This document shows positions 45,015 through 57,934 of a stretch of 64,000 nucleotides of DNA, piece after piece (position 1 is the stretch's first letter; each line of letters begins with the position of its first letter). The stretch comes from Dentipellis sp. KUC8613 (Eukaryota > Basidiomycota > Agaricomycetes > Russulales > Hericiaceae), in assembly GCA_002286715.1 (NCBI GenBank), contig NSJX01000001.1:1096414-1160413 (forward strand), read 5' to 3'. The notes under the pieces are model-generated. The model was not told the DNA's origin and searched no databases. It was given only the letters and a program-made list of their open reading frames with translations. Made by a program: the position numbers and the translations under genes.

Positions 45015-45467
45015 GGTAGAGGAGAAGAGACATGGCGGGGATGGACGTGCAGACAGTGGCAGAGAGCGCGCGTTGGCCCGATCGCAGCCCGACGCTCGCA
45101 TCTCATCTCTAACATCATCTAATCTTTCTCTCTCTCTCTCCCGCCCGGCGTCCCCGCCCATCGGACACAGAACATCCTTAGCCTTTTGCCGTCCTTCTCC
45201 CCAGATTGTCCATCCACGATCTGCGGACCCAAATCCCTCACCAGGCAGCACGCTTTCCCTACATATTCTGGGGCTTTCCAGACACGTCGAGGCTCGAAAG
45301 CATCCGCGGAGCAGGTCTTGCCTTTGGATATCGGAGCCGCTGAGAGGCTTGGATCGCGCGGAACAGTCTGAGTGCTCAACGTGACATCGTCCATGTAACG
45401 GCCAATGTACTAGTCACGTAACTAGTCACGTAACTAGTCACTGTGACCGCCAGCATAGCTACTGACT
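45015..45467. promoter_or_regulatory. Divergent promoter region, LON/RING gene / Stb6-like gene
   Basis: 453 bp between divergent starts. It ends with a tandem 12-bp repeat (45409-45440) close to the Stb6-like start. A (TC)n-rich run is at 45123-45140. Confidence 0.5.
45409..45440. repeat. Tandem 12-bp repeat ACTAGTCACGTA, 2.7 copies
   Basis: Copies at 45409-45420 and 45421-45432, and a partial copy at 45433-45440. Each copy has ACTAGT (a palindrome) and TCACGT, close to a bHLH/bZIP site. It ends 27 bp upstream of the Stb6-like start codon, so it probably lies in the core promoter or leader. Confidence 0.8.
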
Positions 45468-48400
45468 ATGTCATCGTCCATTACGACGCGTCGGACACGG
45501 GCGCTTAGCTCCAGCCCGCGCTTGCCCTCCGCCATGTCCTCCTCCGTGACCCCGAGGGAGATGCTCTCTCCTGCTCCCTCCTACAATGGCACTCCCTTTC
45601 TTACAATACCATCCTCTGGCGCACCCCTCCGTCTCCTCATGCCCACCGTCCGACTCCCCCGCTCTCCCTCTAGCACCCCCGGGAGCCCAGTCAGTCCCCC
45701 CAAGTCTCCCAAGATTAAACAACCTGCTACCAAACTCATGCGCTCTCGCTCCGCCTCCACCTCCACCCATGTGTCACCTGAGATTCCATGTACCCCTAAG
45801 AGCGTGGGGCTCCAATGGTTCGGAAAGACCTGCAAGTTCGAGATTGTGCAGGACCAACTCGAAGTCGAAGGTTACCAGCTTTATGCGGTCGAGAAATGGT
45901 AAGGCCGTATGTCGCCCATATATCGCATCCTTCTGATCATCACGTCAATGTCAGGGTAACTGGACGCGCACGGGCTGTTGTCACACTGACTGTATACACA
46001 GGCGACCCCTCACATAAGGTTTGTGAACACAATTGCACTCCTCCCGGCCCGTCACTTCCAATCATACATTTAGATCACCGTGACGGCACTCAGTCCGTCG
46101 TCCTTCCTCACGGCTGGCGAGGCGGAAGCGGAGTGGAACAAGGTTGTTCGGGACCTCCGTCAGGATGGAGCGCGTCCCAAAGAGGTACATGCGCGCGAGA
46201 ACCTGACATACCCTACTCACTGACAGTGCTCCCGTGAAGACAGGCAGAGGCACCCTCATGGTGACGTCCCTGGCCAACTTCCGCTCCGACTTCACCATTG
46301 TCCACATTCCCAGTGGCCAATTTTTGGAGGCTCGCGAGCGTCTCTATACTAACATTAATTTGCTACGCATGGGGTGCAGCGGCCGCAGTGCATTGACGCT
46401 CGAAGAACCCAGGTGTGCTTCTTCCTTCCACATGGTGCGGCGACTTAGCTGACAGGTGTCCCATCTATCAGTGATACAACCAAGGACCGCTTCATTGGCA
46501 TGTATCATGTCCAGGACAAAGTAAGGTCCGCCGAACTCTTTAGCGCCACGACCATAGAGCTCGTCAAGCTTGTACAAGCTGGAATCTCTGTCTTCGGCAT
46601 GTTCGACCTTGCCCCGGAAGAGCAGAATGGGCTCTTGTGCGATGTGACCGTCGAGGGTCTGCAGCGCTGGATAGCAGAAATCGGCGAGCCCTTGATCGGC
46701 GTCGAGGTAAGTGTCATCTGGCTCTGTCATCCACCCTCGAGAAGCGAGGCGTTTGGCTCGGCAAGGCACCGTATCTTGGAGTTTTATGCTCTTCTCAGTC
46801 GCGGAGTGTCTTCCGTTCTTCAGGGGCCATACGCTTTTGAGCATCTCAAGGAAGCAGCAGACATCTGACATGTTGATCGAATTCCGCTAGCCCATGGAAC
46901 GAATAGCGGACCCGTCCATCGTCTCCGCTCTTCTCAGTATCGTCGCATGCACGCGCCTAAAGCTGTATGCACTGGGCTTCAATCAGGTGGGGCAGATAGG
47001 GACCATCTCCAGCCAGGTCTTCTAATCCTTACCCGATTGAACACAGCTGCCAAAGGACCCCTTTCTGGAACCACAGGCCATGGTGCAAGGGGTCCACTCC
47101 TTCTGCAACGCCCGCACGTCCTTTTCGGGGACGGCGTACACTAAATTGTCATTCGTCACGCTCGAGCTTCTAGAGACGGTCAATGCCGCATACGAGAAGT
47201 TCCGTCAATCCGAGTCGTACAAAGTCCACCGCGTGCTGCTCAACAAGCTCGACGACCTCACGACAGACCTGCGCACAGCCTCCCCGCTGGGAAACTCGTC
47301 CTCGCAGATACCCGAACCGACGACAGATCTGGGGCTCCTGGTGAAGATTATCCTGTCGCATGGCAAGGAGGCGACGGCGAGCTTGCGATATCTGTGGACC
47401 GGTCGGCCGTTGCTGTTGGCGAGGAGACGGAGGGAGAGGTTGGGCCTGGCGGCTGTCAGCGATGCCGAAGACGAGGAGAGGGAAAGGACGGATGGGAAGT
47501 CGACGGAAGACGAGGCTGATCTGAATAGGTGGAGCAGTAAGCGGGTGCAGCGGAAGATCGAGTCCTGGACAGGGTAGGGCCACTCAAGCTGGATGCGTCG
47601 TCAGCGCTGATGCGAGTTTGCTAGGTTGAACCGTTCCAAGAAGCAAAGTGCGGATTTCTCTGCGAAGCCTAGCAGTTTGAGGCCGAGTAGTGTCACTGGC
47701 TCGTATGGACACCAGCGGTCGCCCTCTGTCCCTCATGTTATAGTATCGCGGTACGTCTCCAATAAAGTCTCGAAAAATCACTCGTTTAATGCCCTCGTAG
47801 GGACCAGGGCGACGAGGAAGAGATTCTCAGTAGCGGCCAGATTTCTCCCATCTGTACGTCAGCACGTCTATCCTATCGCACCGCTACATATTGACACTTC
47901 TTCCGCGCAGCACAACACAACATGTACCCGGGCGCGTCGCTGACACCAGGAGACAACATGGTCTTCAGCCGGAACGACGACTACGAGCGGCGCATCTACG
48001 AATTCGACCGGAAACGAGCGCGAACGCGGCCCGTGACGCAGAACCGCATCACGAGCTGGGCTGACCCGCTCAGCGCCCGCGGCATCGCCGCGTCCGAGTC
48101 GAGCCTGCGGAAGCTGGGCAGCACGGACATGCTCGCGGGCGGGTCGCGGGACGACATCAGCAAGGACGACCTGTCGGTGCACGAGCGCACGGCGAAGAAG
48201 CCGGCGGGGCCGCAGCTGACGCGGTAAGCGTCCGTCCGTTCTGCATCTGCACCCCGTGCGCGGTGGTTGTTTGACGGCCGGCTGACGCGATGACGGGCAG
48301 GCGGCGCAGCTTCGACGATGCTTCGCGGCTGGCGCAGATGCGCGTGCTGCCCCTGGAGCGCATGAAGATCGACGTCGATCTCTGTGGACAGCTGCTGATC

Positions 48401-49228
48401 ATGCGGCGCCGGGAGCGGCACCTCGAGGGCGCGGTTGCGTGTCTGCAGGTGACGCCTTCCTCCCCATTTCCATTTCCATCCCGCGCGTGTGCATCTCGCT
48501 GACTGCGTGCGCCGCCGCAGATCCTCACTGCCATGCTCGCGGACACGAACGCGCGGCTGCGCGAGGACTACGAGGGGCACCACCAGGCGCTCGCGGACGC
48601 CGAGGCGCGCGCAAAGGTGATCGCGGAGATCGAGTCCGCGAGCAACAAGGCGGACGCGATGATGCAGGAGGCGTACGCGCTCTCGTACGAGTCGGAGCAG
48701 TTCCACGTGCCCGGCCTCTGGCACAACGTCTACCCGCAGCGCCACAAGGTGCTCGCGCTGCGCGAGCAGGTGTTTGGGCTGGGCCGCCGCAATGGCGTGC
48801 CCGGGCGGTTCAACCGCGTGCAGTGGATGCTGGATGGGAAGGAGCGTATGGTGGATAGGCTGGGGAGGACTGAGGCAGAGGCGGAGGAGGAGCATGGGCT
48901 GCCGGAGGTTGTGGTTGATGAGGACGAAGAGGAGACGGTCGAGTCGCAGTTCATGAAGCCGACGTGGCTGCTCAAGTTCTTTGAGAGCTGGGGCACGCGG
49001 TGGGGTGGTGGCCGCGGGAAGCAGGCAGCAGCGAAGCCATCGGATGATGCGAAGGACGCAAAGCAGCAGCAGCAGCAGCAGCAAAGCCAGGAGGATGCGA
49101 AGAAGGCCCAGGATGTGACCAAGTCGCCGGGTACAGAGTCCCCCGCTGAGCCTGTGGCAGCTGCATCACCATCATCACCAGAGAGCAGGGCTCCTCCGCC
49201 GCCGATACCGGTGCAGAGCTCAGACTGA
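45468..49228 (+). CDS. Stb6/Stb2-like protein
   Basis: Related to yeast Stb2/Stb6, proteins found with the Sin3-Rpd3 histone deacetylase; probable nuclear role. From ATG 45468 a Ser/Pro-rich head precedes the conserved domain: LQWFGKTCKFEIVQDQLEVE, GYQLYAVEKWIVTGR, TLMVTSLANFRSDFTIVHIP, LYTNINLLRMGCSGRSALTL, DTTKDRFIGMYHVQDK, LLCDVTVEGLQRWIAEIGEP. The second half is helical and includes YPQRHKVLALREQVFGLGRR and FNRVQWMLDGKERMVDRLG. The tail holds a seven-Gln run (49063-49083) and Ser/Pro/Ala. Ten or more introns. The part from 47923 could be read as a separate gene, but the gap is only a short intron and the sequence suits the C-terminus of this family, so I keep one gene; stop TGA 49226-49228. 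Confidence 0.78.
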
Positions 49229-49351
49229 TATTCACGCATGCTAGACGATACCCATCCCATTTGTAAGGTTATACATTCCCGATATTATACGTAGTATAGA
49301 TAATGACAACGGAAACGCCCTCGGGCTCTGCGCGGACCGGAGGTCGCCCGT

Positions 49352-50822
49352 TTATTTCCTTACGGACATTTTGCCCTGGGTTTTGCGCATGGAGCGCTTG
49401 CGCTCGCGTTCGAGGATCTACAAGCGAGTCAATATGGAGTGATTGAGCGGCTGAAAGTCTGGACTAGCCTTTTGCTGCTCAGCGGCGCTGAGCTTGGAGA
49501 TCCTCTCCTTCTCTGCCTTGCGCTTCGCAGCCTGTTTCTCTTCCGCAGCCTATGCGGAACAAATGAGCTCTGGGCAGGAAACAAATTGAAGATGAAAACC
49601 CCTACCTCTTCCCGCTTGTCCTTCTCGAGCTCCTCCTTCAGCTCGCTCGAGAACTCCTCGCGCGCCTTCTTCAACTTGGTCTTCGTCTCGGGGCGGAGGC
49701 TAATCTTCTCGAGCGAGTCGATGAAGCTAAAGACAGCGGCTACCAAGGCGACAGAGTCTGCAGCTTTGGAAGGCGGGATAGACTTCAGCGAGAGGAGAAC
49801 GCGTTTGTCATGGGGGTACGTGAGGCGAGTGGGACGGGTACGCGGCTGGTCAGTGATCTGTTGGCAGAGTCAGCAGCAGTCGTTTACGGTTTCTGCGCTG
49901 CGACTTACCGAGAGAGAACGGAAGTAAGGCCGGATTTTGGGGTCCTTGAGGGCCGCGACGAGCGGTGCAGAGAACTTGACGATGTTGTCCGTGATATCCG
50001 CAAACTCTGGCCTGAGATGAGGAAATGCATCGCACCGTTTCAACAAGGGCTACGTACCGCTCATGACAGATACCGTCGCAGGCAGTCCAGCATGTTCTGT
50101 CGTTTTCGTCCACGTCTACCCACGGAGATAAGTTCGGGCTGTAGCAGGTGCAAGCAGCAGCAGAATACTCACAAGGTCCCATCTGCCATCTTTGATGGAC
50201 TTGAGCTCCTCCTTAGCGACTATGGCCCAAATGAAGTCGGGGATGGCCACGTCAGACTGCAGCTTGAAGTCGAGCTCGATGTCGTCCTGGGGCGCGTAGT
50301 TGAGGTCGGCCATGCCCCACCCGAATTGGTAGATCAGCTGGAACAGGTCATGACGGGGCCGGAGAGTGAAGACAGTGTGCAGCGACGCGATGGCGCGTCT
50401 GCCGGTGGAGAAGTTGAAAAAATCCGAGTAGCCGTCCGCGACGAGACCTCCGACGCTAGGTTTGGAGAATTGCTTCTCGTAGAGACCGAGGTGGGCTTTC
50501 AGCCTGGGGGCTGGGTGAACGACGCGCTGTGACGTTTCAATTATACAACGCACCAGCTGTTGGCCCTGTTGTAGTTGTTGGCCTTCCCGAACCACCAGGA
50601 GAGAATGTAAATCAACACAGCTCCCAGGAGCAGCGCCTCCGTCTGAAAGACTAAAAAAGTCGTCAGGATGCGCGAGAAGACGGAGCTTCATATGTGGGGT
50701 CACGCACGCGCCGGGCGGAAAACGAGAAATCTCCAGCTGTACTCGAGGCCATCGTAGTGTTCGTCGACAGACGGGGGCGGGGGCGTCAGAAACTTGATAG
50801 CGTTGGCTATTACAGAAGACAT
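49352..50822 (-). CDS. ER membrane protein, CCDC47-like (DUF1682)
   Basis: Family member of CCDC47, which in animals is part of the PAT complex that helps insert multi-pass proteins at the ER translocon. Exons on the minus strand from ATG 50822 (MSSVIANAIKFLTPPPPS) to TAA 49354-49352. After DGLEYSWRFLVFRP a membrane segment is encoded around 50645-50590 (frame giving LLLGAVLIYILSWWFG). The luminal/cytosolic domain follows: FNFSTGRRAIASLHTVFTLR, HDLFQLIYQFGWGMADLNYA, DIELDFKLQSDVAIPDFIWA. The C-terminus is a highly charged coil (KLKKAREEFSSELKEELEKD; KQAAKRKAEKER) ending MSVRK, as in CCDC47. About seven introns. Function inferred from the family. Confidence 0.85.
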
Positions 50823-51286
50823 TGTGGACGATACACCAAAGGAGGAGGAGGCCGACGAGGACGAGGGACACTGGGACGCGCGAGGCACGCCAAACAGACG
50901 GGCGCCAATTGGCGGCACGCGCCGGCACGGGGGTGTCTCACGGAGCTGGTGGTGGAGGCAGTTGTGTTGCTCAGTGCGCGCGTTGAAAGTGGTCGTCTCC
51001 GATGGAGAGTGAGGCTGACATCTGAGCGCTTTCTCTGGCTCTTTCGCGCAATTGAAAGGCGACACACGCGTTGAGGCTCACGCTGAGTCGGTGGAGAGCC
51101 TTGCTTCAAAGAGCCTTGCTTCAATTTGACAAAGGTGTGCCTAGATCAGTGCGTCATTTGCTGGCCCTCACCGATGCCCCGCCCCATCAGCCCTGCGACC
51201 GTTGCAAATCGAGTCAGATATGGTTTGCTTGCTACTCTATCCACCATCTCCTTCAGCCCTCATCTGTCCCGTAGTCCGCGTCCGAC
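50823..51286. promoter_or_regulatory. Divergent promoter region, CCDC47-like gene / small unknown gene
   Basis: 464 bp between divergent starts. A 17-base direct repeat occurs here: 'agagccttgcttcaa' is found at 51099-51113 and again at 51111-51125, overlapping. No exon supported. Confidence 0.45.
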
Positions 51287-51691
51287 ATGAAACCCCCCTC
51301 CTCCTACGAGGGTACCGTTCTTAGAGTCCTCTCCCGCATGACCCGCCAGTCCGAGGGCGTCAAGCAGGACGTACTACGCCAATGTCTGGGTCTCTCTTCG
51401 TCCTACCTTGTCACAGACACAACAATGAACCCTGCAGGCGGGGCGGCCTCGTGGATGGTGGGATTCAACCGTCTCGTCGACGTCATGTTCGCACTGCACG
51501 GCCGAGGAGAGCTCGAGCTCGAGACGGTAAATGCCGCGTCCAAGGCGTGTTCCGAGTGTTGGTCGGTGACGGGGAATTGGACAGGGTTAGAGGAGTGCCG
51601 AGAGGCCATCCGGGGGGTCGCGGAACGACTGAAAAGACTGCTGGACGAGAACGGGCGGACGTACGAAGGGGCGGCGGTGTATGTACCATAA
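51287..51691 (+). CDS. Small intronless protein of unknown function
   Basis: A single exon of 134 codons, unusual in this intron-rich window. It starts MKPPSSYEGTVLRVLSRMTR at 51287 and stops at 51689-51691. Predicted helical throughout: VLRQCLGLSSSYLVTDT, WMVGFNRLVDVMFALH, LELETVNAASKACSECW, ECREAIRGVAERLKRLLDE. No signal peptide or membrane helix. Codon use resembles the neighbours. I do not recognise the family. It sits 115 bp upstream of the PX gene on the same strand. Confidence 0.6.
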   Translation: MKPPSSYEGTVLRVLSRMTRQSEGVKQDVLRQCLGLSSSYLVTDTTMNPAGGAASWMVGFNRLVDVMFALHGRGELELETVNAASKACSECWSVTGNWTGLEECREAIRGVAERLKRLLDENGRTYEGAAVYVP

Positions 51692-51805
51692 TTTAAAATA
51701 CAGGATATGTGCTAGGAAGCGGACCGCGGCGGATGGGCCGGCTGACGCCGGAGGCAAGTATGTCAGGACTTACCACCAGGTCCACTTCACCGCGCCTCTT
51801 CCCTC

Positions 51806-54800
51806 ATGGCCTCTCCTACCGCTCCCCACATCCCTGAGCCCCCGCCCGATGGCGTCCTTGCCGACGACGACGCCCTTGATCCCTTCGACCTCAGCCCTGT
51901 TCGCGCCCACTACCTTAAGAAGACACTAATCCAGCTCGAGTTCCGCAACGAGCTGCGCGCCATCACCTCTGGCACTCCCAACAATGTTTCAACCCTCTCT
52001 TACCTCGGCCATCCTTTCTTGCCGCCACCCAAAGATGCTCCCCGACTTGATCTCCCTCTGTTGCGCTACATCTTTCGGCAGTTTGTGCTTACTTTCCCCT
52101 TCTTGGCCTCAGCGCCTAAGGACTTCTTCCCCGAGAAAGTCCAGCCATTTGTGGCGTCCGTCGTCTCTCGCAATCTGACGGCCTCTAGCGGTCTGGACGA
52201 TAGCAGCAGCGATTCGGAGCAAGGAGGAGCGGCCAAGCTTCTCACCAAACTCGAGCGCAACTTTGCCCTCTTCATCAATTATGCGCTCAAGATTACCGAG
52301 ACGGAGGAGGTCGTTCGCCTCAAGCAGGTCGATCTCGATCGACTAGAGTTCTTGGCCAAGAAGCGGCAGGCGAGGCTACTCAAGATGCGCGACGTGTTCG
52401 AGGTGAATGTGATTTGTGTACGCTCTGTCACAGAACGAGGACGGGTCAGGAGTAGAGTCCATCAAGTACGCGCTGCAGCTATATCTATCGATTCGATCCT
52501 AGACATTATTACAGGAATTCATCGTCCGCACTCGTCGTTCAAGATACCCTGATGTCTTTGTATCTCGGAGGTATGGTGATTTCAAGACATTGGCCGAAGA
52601 GGTGCGCCCTATCTCCTATCACGGTCAGACCTCGGCTGACAAGCCTGGTACAGCTCCGCAAGGCGCATCCTGAAGAGCTCACTCGGCCCCCTCCCCCAAA
52701 GGACCGCAGCTATGGCAATGCGCCAGTGTCGACCCCTCTTACTCCTACCGCCAGCCGAGCGTCTGAGGTGAGCTACAGCACGGAATCCCTGCCGATGTCC
52801 CCATCGGCATCGACAGCATCGCAAACATCCGGCCGGCTCGCGCGCGAGAAGAACCGACTCACGCTTCGTGCATACCTTCACTCACTCCTTTCTTCTCCGA
52901 CAATCGCTTCCTCGCCAGTATTGCAGTCGTTCCTACTTTCGGGTCCGACGCAACTGTCCCCCGAGGAAGTTGAAGATGCTCAAAGACGTGAAGAAATCGA
53001 TAGAGTCAGAGATGAAGGTCGCAAGCAGTTTGCGAAGGAGGTTGCGAGTCGGGTCGATTCCTTACGGGACACTATCAAAGATGTCAAGGGGGAAATCATG
53101 GGAAAAGGTGGCTATCTTCTACCCTCTCTGTCGTCGGCCGACTGCTGAAACGTTGCAGATGGCCTTACTCACCTTTTTGGGATCATCAAGATAACTCCTA
53201 ACGTCCGTGACCTACCTCCGGATTTCCAGGGCGTACTGGAATGGGCCCGCATATCGTCAGTGGCACAATGTTTCGGGTGCGGTAGATTACGACCTTCCTA
53301 AACTCACTCCCCGTAGTATGGCATCAACAGTGTTTCATCATTTTGTCGCTGCTGACGATGCATCGGAGACATTGGCCGGTCTCAAGCGCATACATGGTTT
53401 AATGCCATATTTTATGCTCAAGGCGGCACTGAAGATAAGCAACCCTGTCAGCATGATCCGAAGTATGTGCGTTTCTGCATCGGTATCCTTCTTGCACTGA
53501 AGCAGCTGTCTGTAGCTGTTCTGGACCTCTTCCTCGCGCAACCTTTCGGTGGGCGCAGTCTACTTCAGCGGTAGGCCTCATGCATGTATGCCTCGCGTCT
53601 TCAGTTCACTCATGGCCGTATCAGCATGTTCACGAGTTCCCTGAACGAGGAGGTCAAGGCTCTCGAAGAAGATATCGAAGCTGTCAAAGACAAAGTTGAC
53701 GATCCTCTCATCTGCGAAAAGATACGTCAATTTGTTTATGCCCCTAAAGAGATCCAGGCCATATATAAGGCCGATGCGCGTATGTAGATGCATTATTTAC
53801 ATATTCTTTGGAACTAACAGCGTGTTCTAGTGGCGGAGGACATGCACCTGCTTGCTGCTGTCCTGCGGTCTGGCGAAGAGCCTTGCTTGTCGCGCGCGCA
53901 AATGCAACGTGTAGCGCGGTCACATCGAGCACATAAAGCGTACTTGGCATATCGTGAGACGCTTGCGGATTCGGATGACGATGATGGGCCGCCTACCGAG
54001 GAGGCCTGGTTCTTCGAGGATCTCGCGTTGCTGTCCTCGCTGTTTGCACGCCTCCGGGATAAGGAACAGCTTATTGCGCTGATATTTGAGGTTTCTGACT
54101 TCATTCACTTCAATGCTGACGTTAAGCTTACATGGATTTCTCAGGGTACCACTGCAGATCTACTCAAGGACATTATCACAATATTCTATTCCCCTTTGGC
54201 GCAGGTATACCGAGCCGCGAGCATTGCGGATTCCCTCAGCGACTTCCAGAACTTCATCAACGATCTCATCCGCACTGTCGAATCGGTGGAAGAACGTGAG
54301 TATGTCCTTTCTATGTTTGGATGGGTACTCATGAGCAAGTGTAGTCAGTCAAGAAGACCCGCACCGTACAGTGCAGGTGTTTATCGACCTTATTCAGAGA
54401 CACGAGCAATCGTTCTACCACTTCGTCCACAAGGTCCACTCCAAGGGCGAGAGTCTCTTCAACAGCCTCATGCGATGGATCGAACTCTTCCTCACCGTTA
54501 TCCGGGAAGGCTTGGGAGAGTCTATCAGTCTTGAATTCCTGCTACCTCATAAAGGGGAGGAGCGGAAATCTATCTTGGATGAGATCGACGCGGTCGCGCT
54601 GTACCATTACAAGCTGAAGATCGCCTACGAGAGCAAGATCCGGCGCCGGTTCGCGAGCAGCCAAGCTAGCGACGCGGCGGCGGACGAAGAGGCCACTCTG
54701 GCGCTTGTGCAGGGCGTCGTCCACGATTTCAGCATCAACGACATCATGAAGGGCGACGCTGAGGACCTGGCAGCAGAAGATTCTGACGACACGTACGGAT

Positions 54801-55437
54801 CGAGCAGCGAGTACGAGTATGTCACCGACGACAGCAGCGATTCATCGACAGAGGAAAGCAGCGACAGGCGGAGTATCGCCCCCTCGCGCTCGAACTCAAA
54901 GCTCCCCGAACCGCCTCACACAGCGCTCCCCGTCGTCAGGCCGCCACCATCGCCGACATCGTCGACCACATCGAGGACACCGTCGCAGCGAAGCACACGC
55001 CCTCGTCTGCTGTCCCTGCCTCTGCGACGAACGCGATCGATGTCCGTGACCTCCAACGGTGGCCCTTCGCGGTCGAGTGGCCCGGTGCCTCCCGTGCCAC
55101 CACTGCCGAAGGACATTCCGATGTCGGCAAGATTCAAGCCGCTGCCCCCCAGCCCAGCACCCGCGCCGTCGCCGAGGCGATTATCATCCGACCGCAAACA
55201 GAAGCGGTATAGCGCCCAGGACCTCTCGTCGCGGATGTCGCCCAAGTCGCCCAAGCAGAAGAAGACGACCGACATGCTTCAGCCTCCCGACCTCAAGCAC
55301 ACGCCTAATCTATTGCCCGTATTTTTAGAGATGGTGCGTTCGTCCCGCATCGCGCCTAGTTCGTCGCGTTCATCTACTGATTATTTGTCGTTTCGTGTAT
55401 ACAGTTACGACCTCAGCTGCAACCTCGGACTGCGTAA
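51806..55437 (+). CDS. PXB-PX-DUF3818 protein (yeast Ypr097w/Lec1 type)
   Basis: Probable phosphoinositide-binding membrane-associated protein. From ATG 51806 (MASPTAPHIPEPPPDG) the PX-associated PXB domain comes first: SPVRAHYLKKTLIQLEFRNE, LRYIFRQFVLTFPFLASAP. The PX domain is split by introns near 52400-52655: EFIVRTRRSRYPDVFVSRR, YGDFKTLAEELRKAHPEEL, then the PPPPKDR loop and RLTLRAYLHSLLSSPTIAS. The DUF3818-like helical region follows (SFLLSGPTQLSPEEVEDAQ to LLPHKGEERKSILDEIDAVA), with an acidic stretch and a long Ser/Pro tail. The last intron (55334-55404) joins LPVFLEM to LRPQLQPRTA, stop TAA 55435-55437. More than ten introns. The domain order matches yeast Ypr097w; function inferred. 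Confidence 0.82.
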
Positions 55438-55728
55438 TGCGTAATGGACTGCTTTGTATGGAAGGTTAACCTGTATTGTACCATTTTGTATTTGAACATT
55501 CAGCACTCGCCCCGCAGCATGCACACGCACATTCCGTGAAAAACTCTACTTTGATTGAGCATATGTATGACAGTGGTAATTGGGTAACATCGTGCTATGT
55601 AGCTGGATATGGCATTTCCAAAGAAACAGTACTAATATAATCACGCACGATAGATGATTGGGTGGTGTTGAGTGAAGGAGGATCGGGTCGGGCAGGCCAG
55701 CTGCGCGCGCCAGAAGCCCAGCTTTCCC

Positions 55729-57602
<1,874 letters not shown>

Positions 57603-57934
57603 TAGAGTTGAGAACTGTGCTCAATTGAAGTTAGCAACTGACACTCTAAAGGTAACCTCCTCCTCGCCATATGCCGAGGCCACGTGCATGCAGGGCGCGC
57701 GCCGCGCGCTAATTAGTCTCTTCATTCAGTAGCAACTCATCTTCTTTGCACCATTGCTGGGCATGGTCGTTCTTCACGCATAGGCATTGACATGTAGATA
57801 GGTCGACAATACATTGCGTCCGTAGTTAAGCAAGTAAAAGTATAACGAAGGGATGGTGGTATACAGTACTATAAAAGACAGATTACACTACAAATCCAAG
57901 ATACCCGTCCAGAAACCAATAAGACAGGCGGAAA
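57603..57934. promoter_or_regulatory. Upstream region of the NDR kinase gene
   Basis: 332 bp between the NDR start and the stop of the next minus-strand gene. Includes CACGTG (57680-57685) in gccacgtgcatg, an E-box core. No exon supported. Confidence 0.4.

Noticed and set aside
47923..49228. Separate gene downstream of the Stb6-like domain
   Set aside because: Only a short intron-like gap separates it from upstream exons, and the conserved C-terminal block belongs with Stb6-like proteins as I recall them; kept as one gene, though a split is possible.
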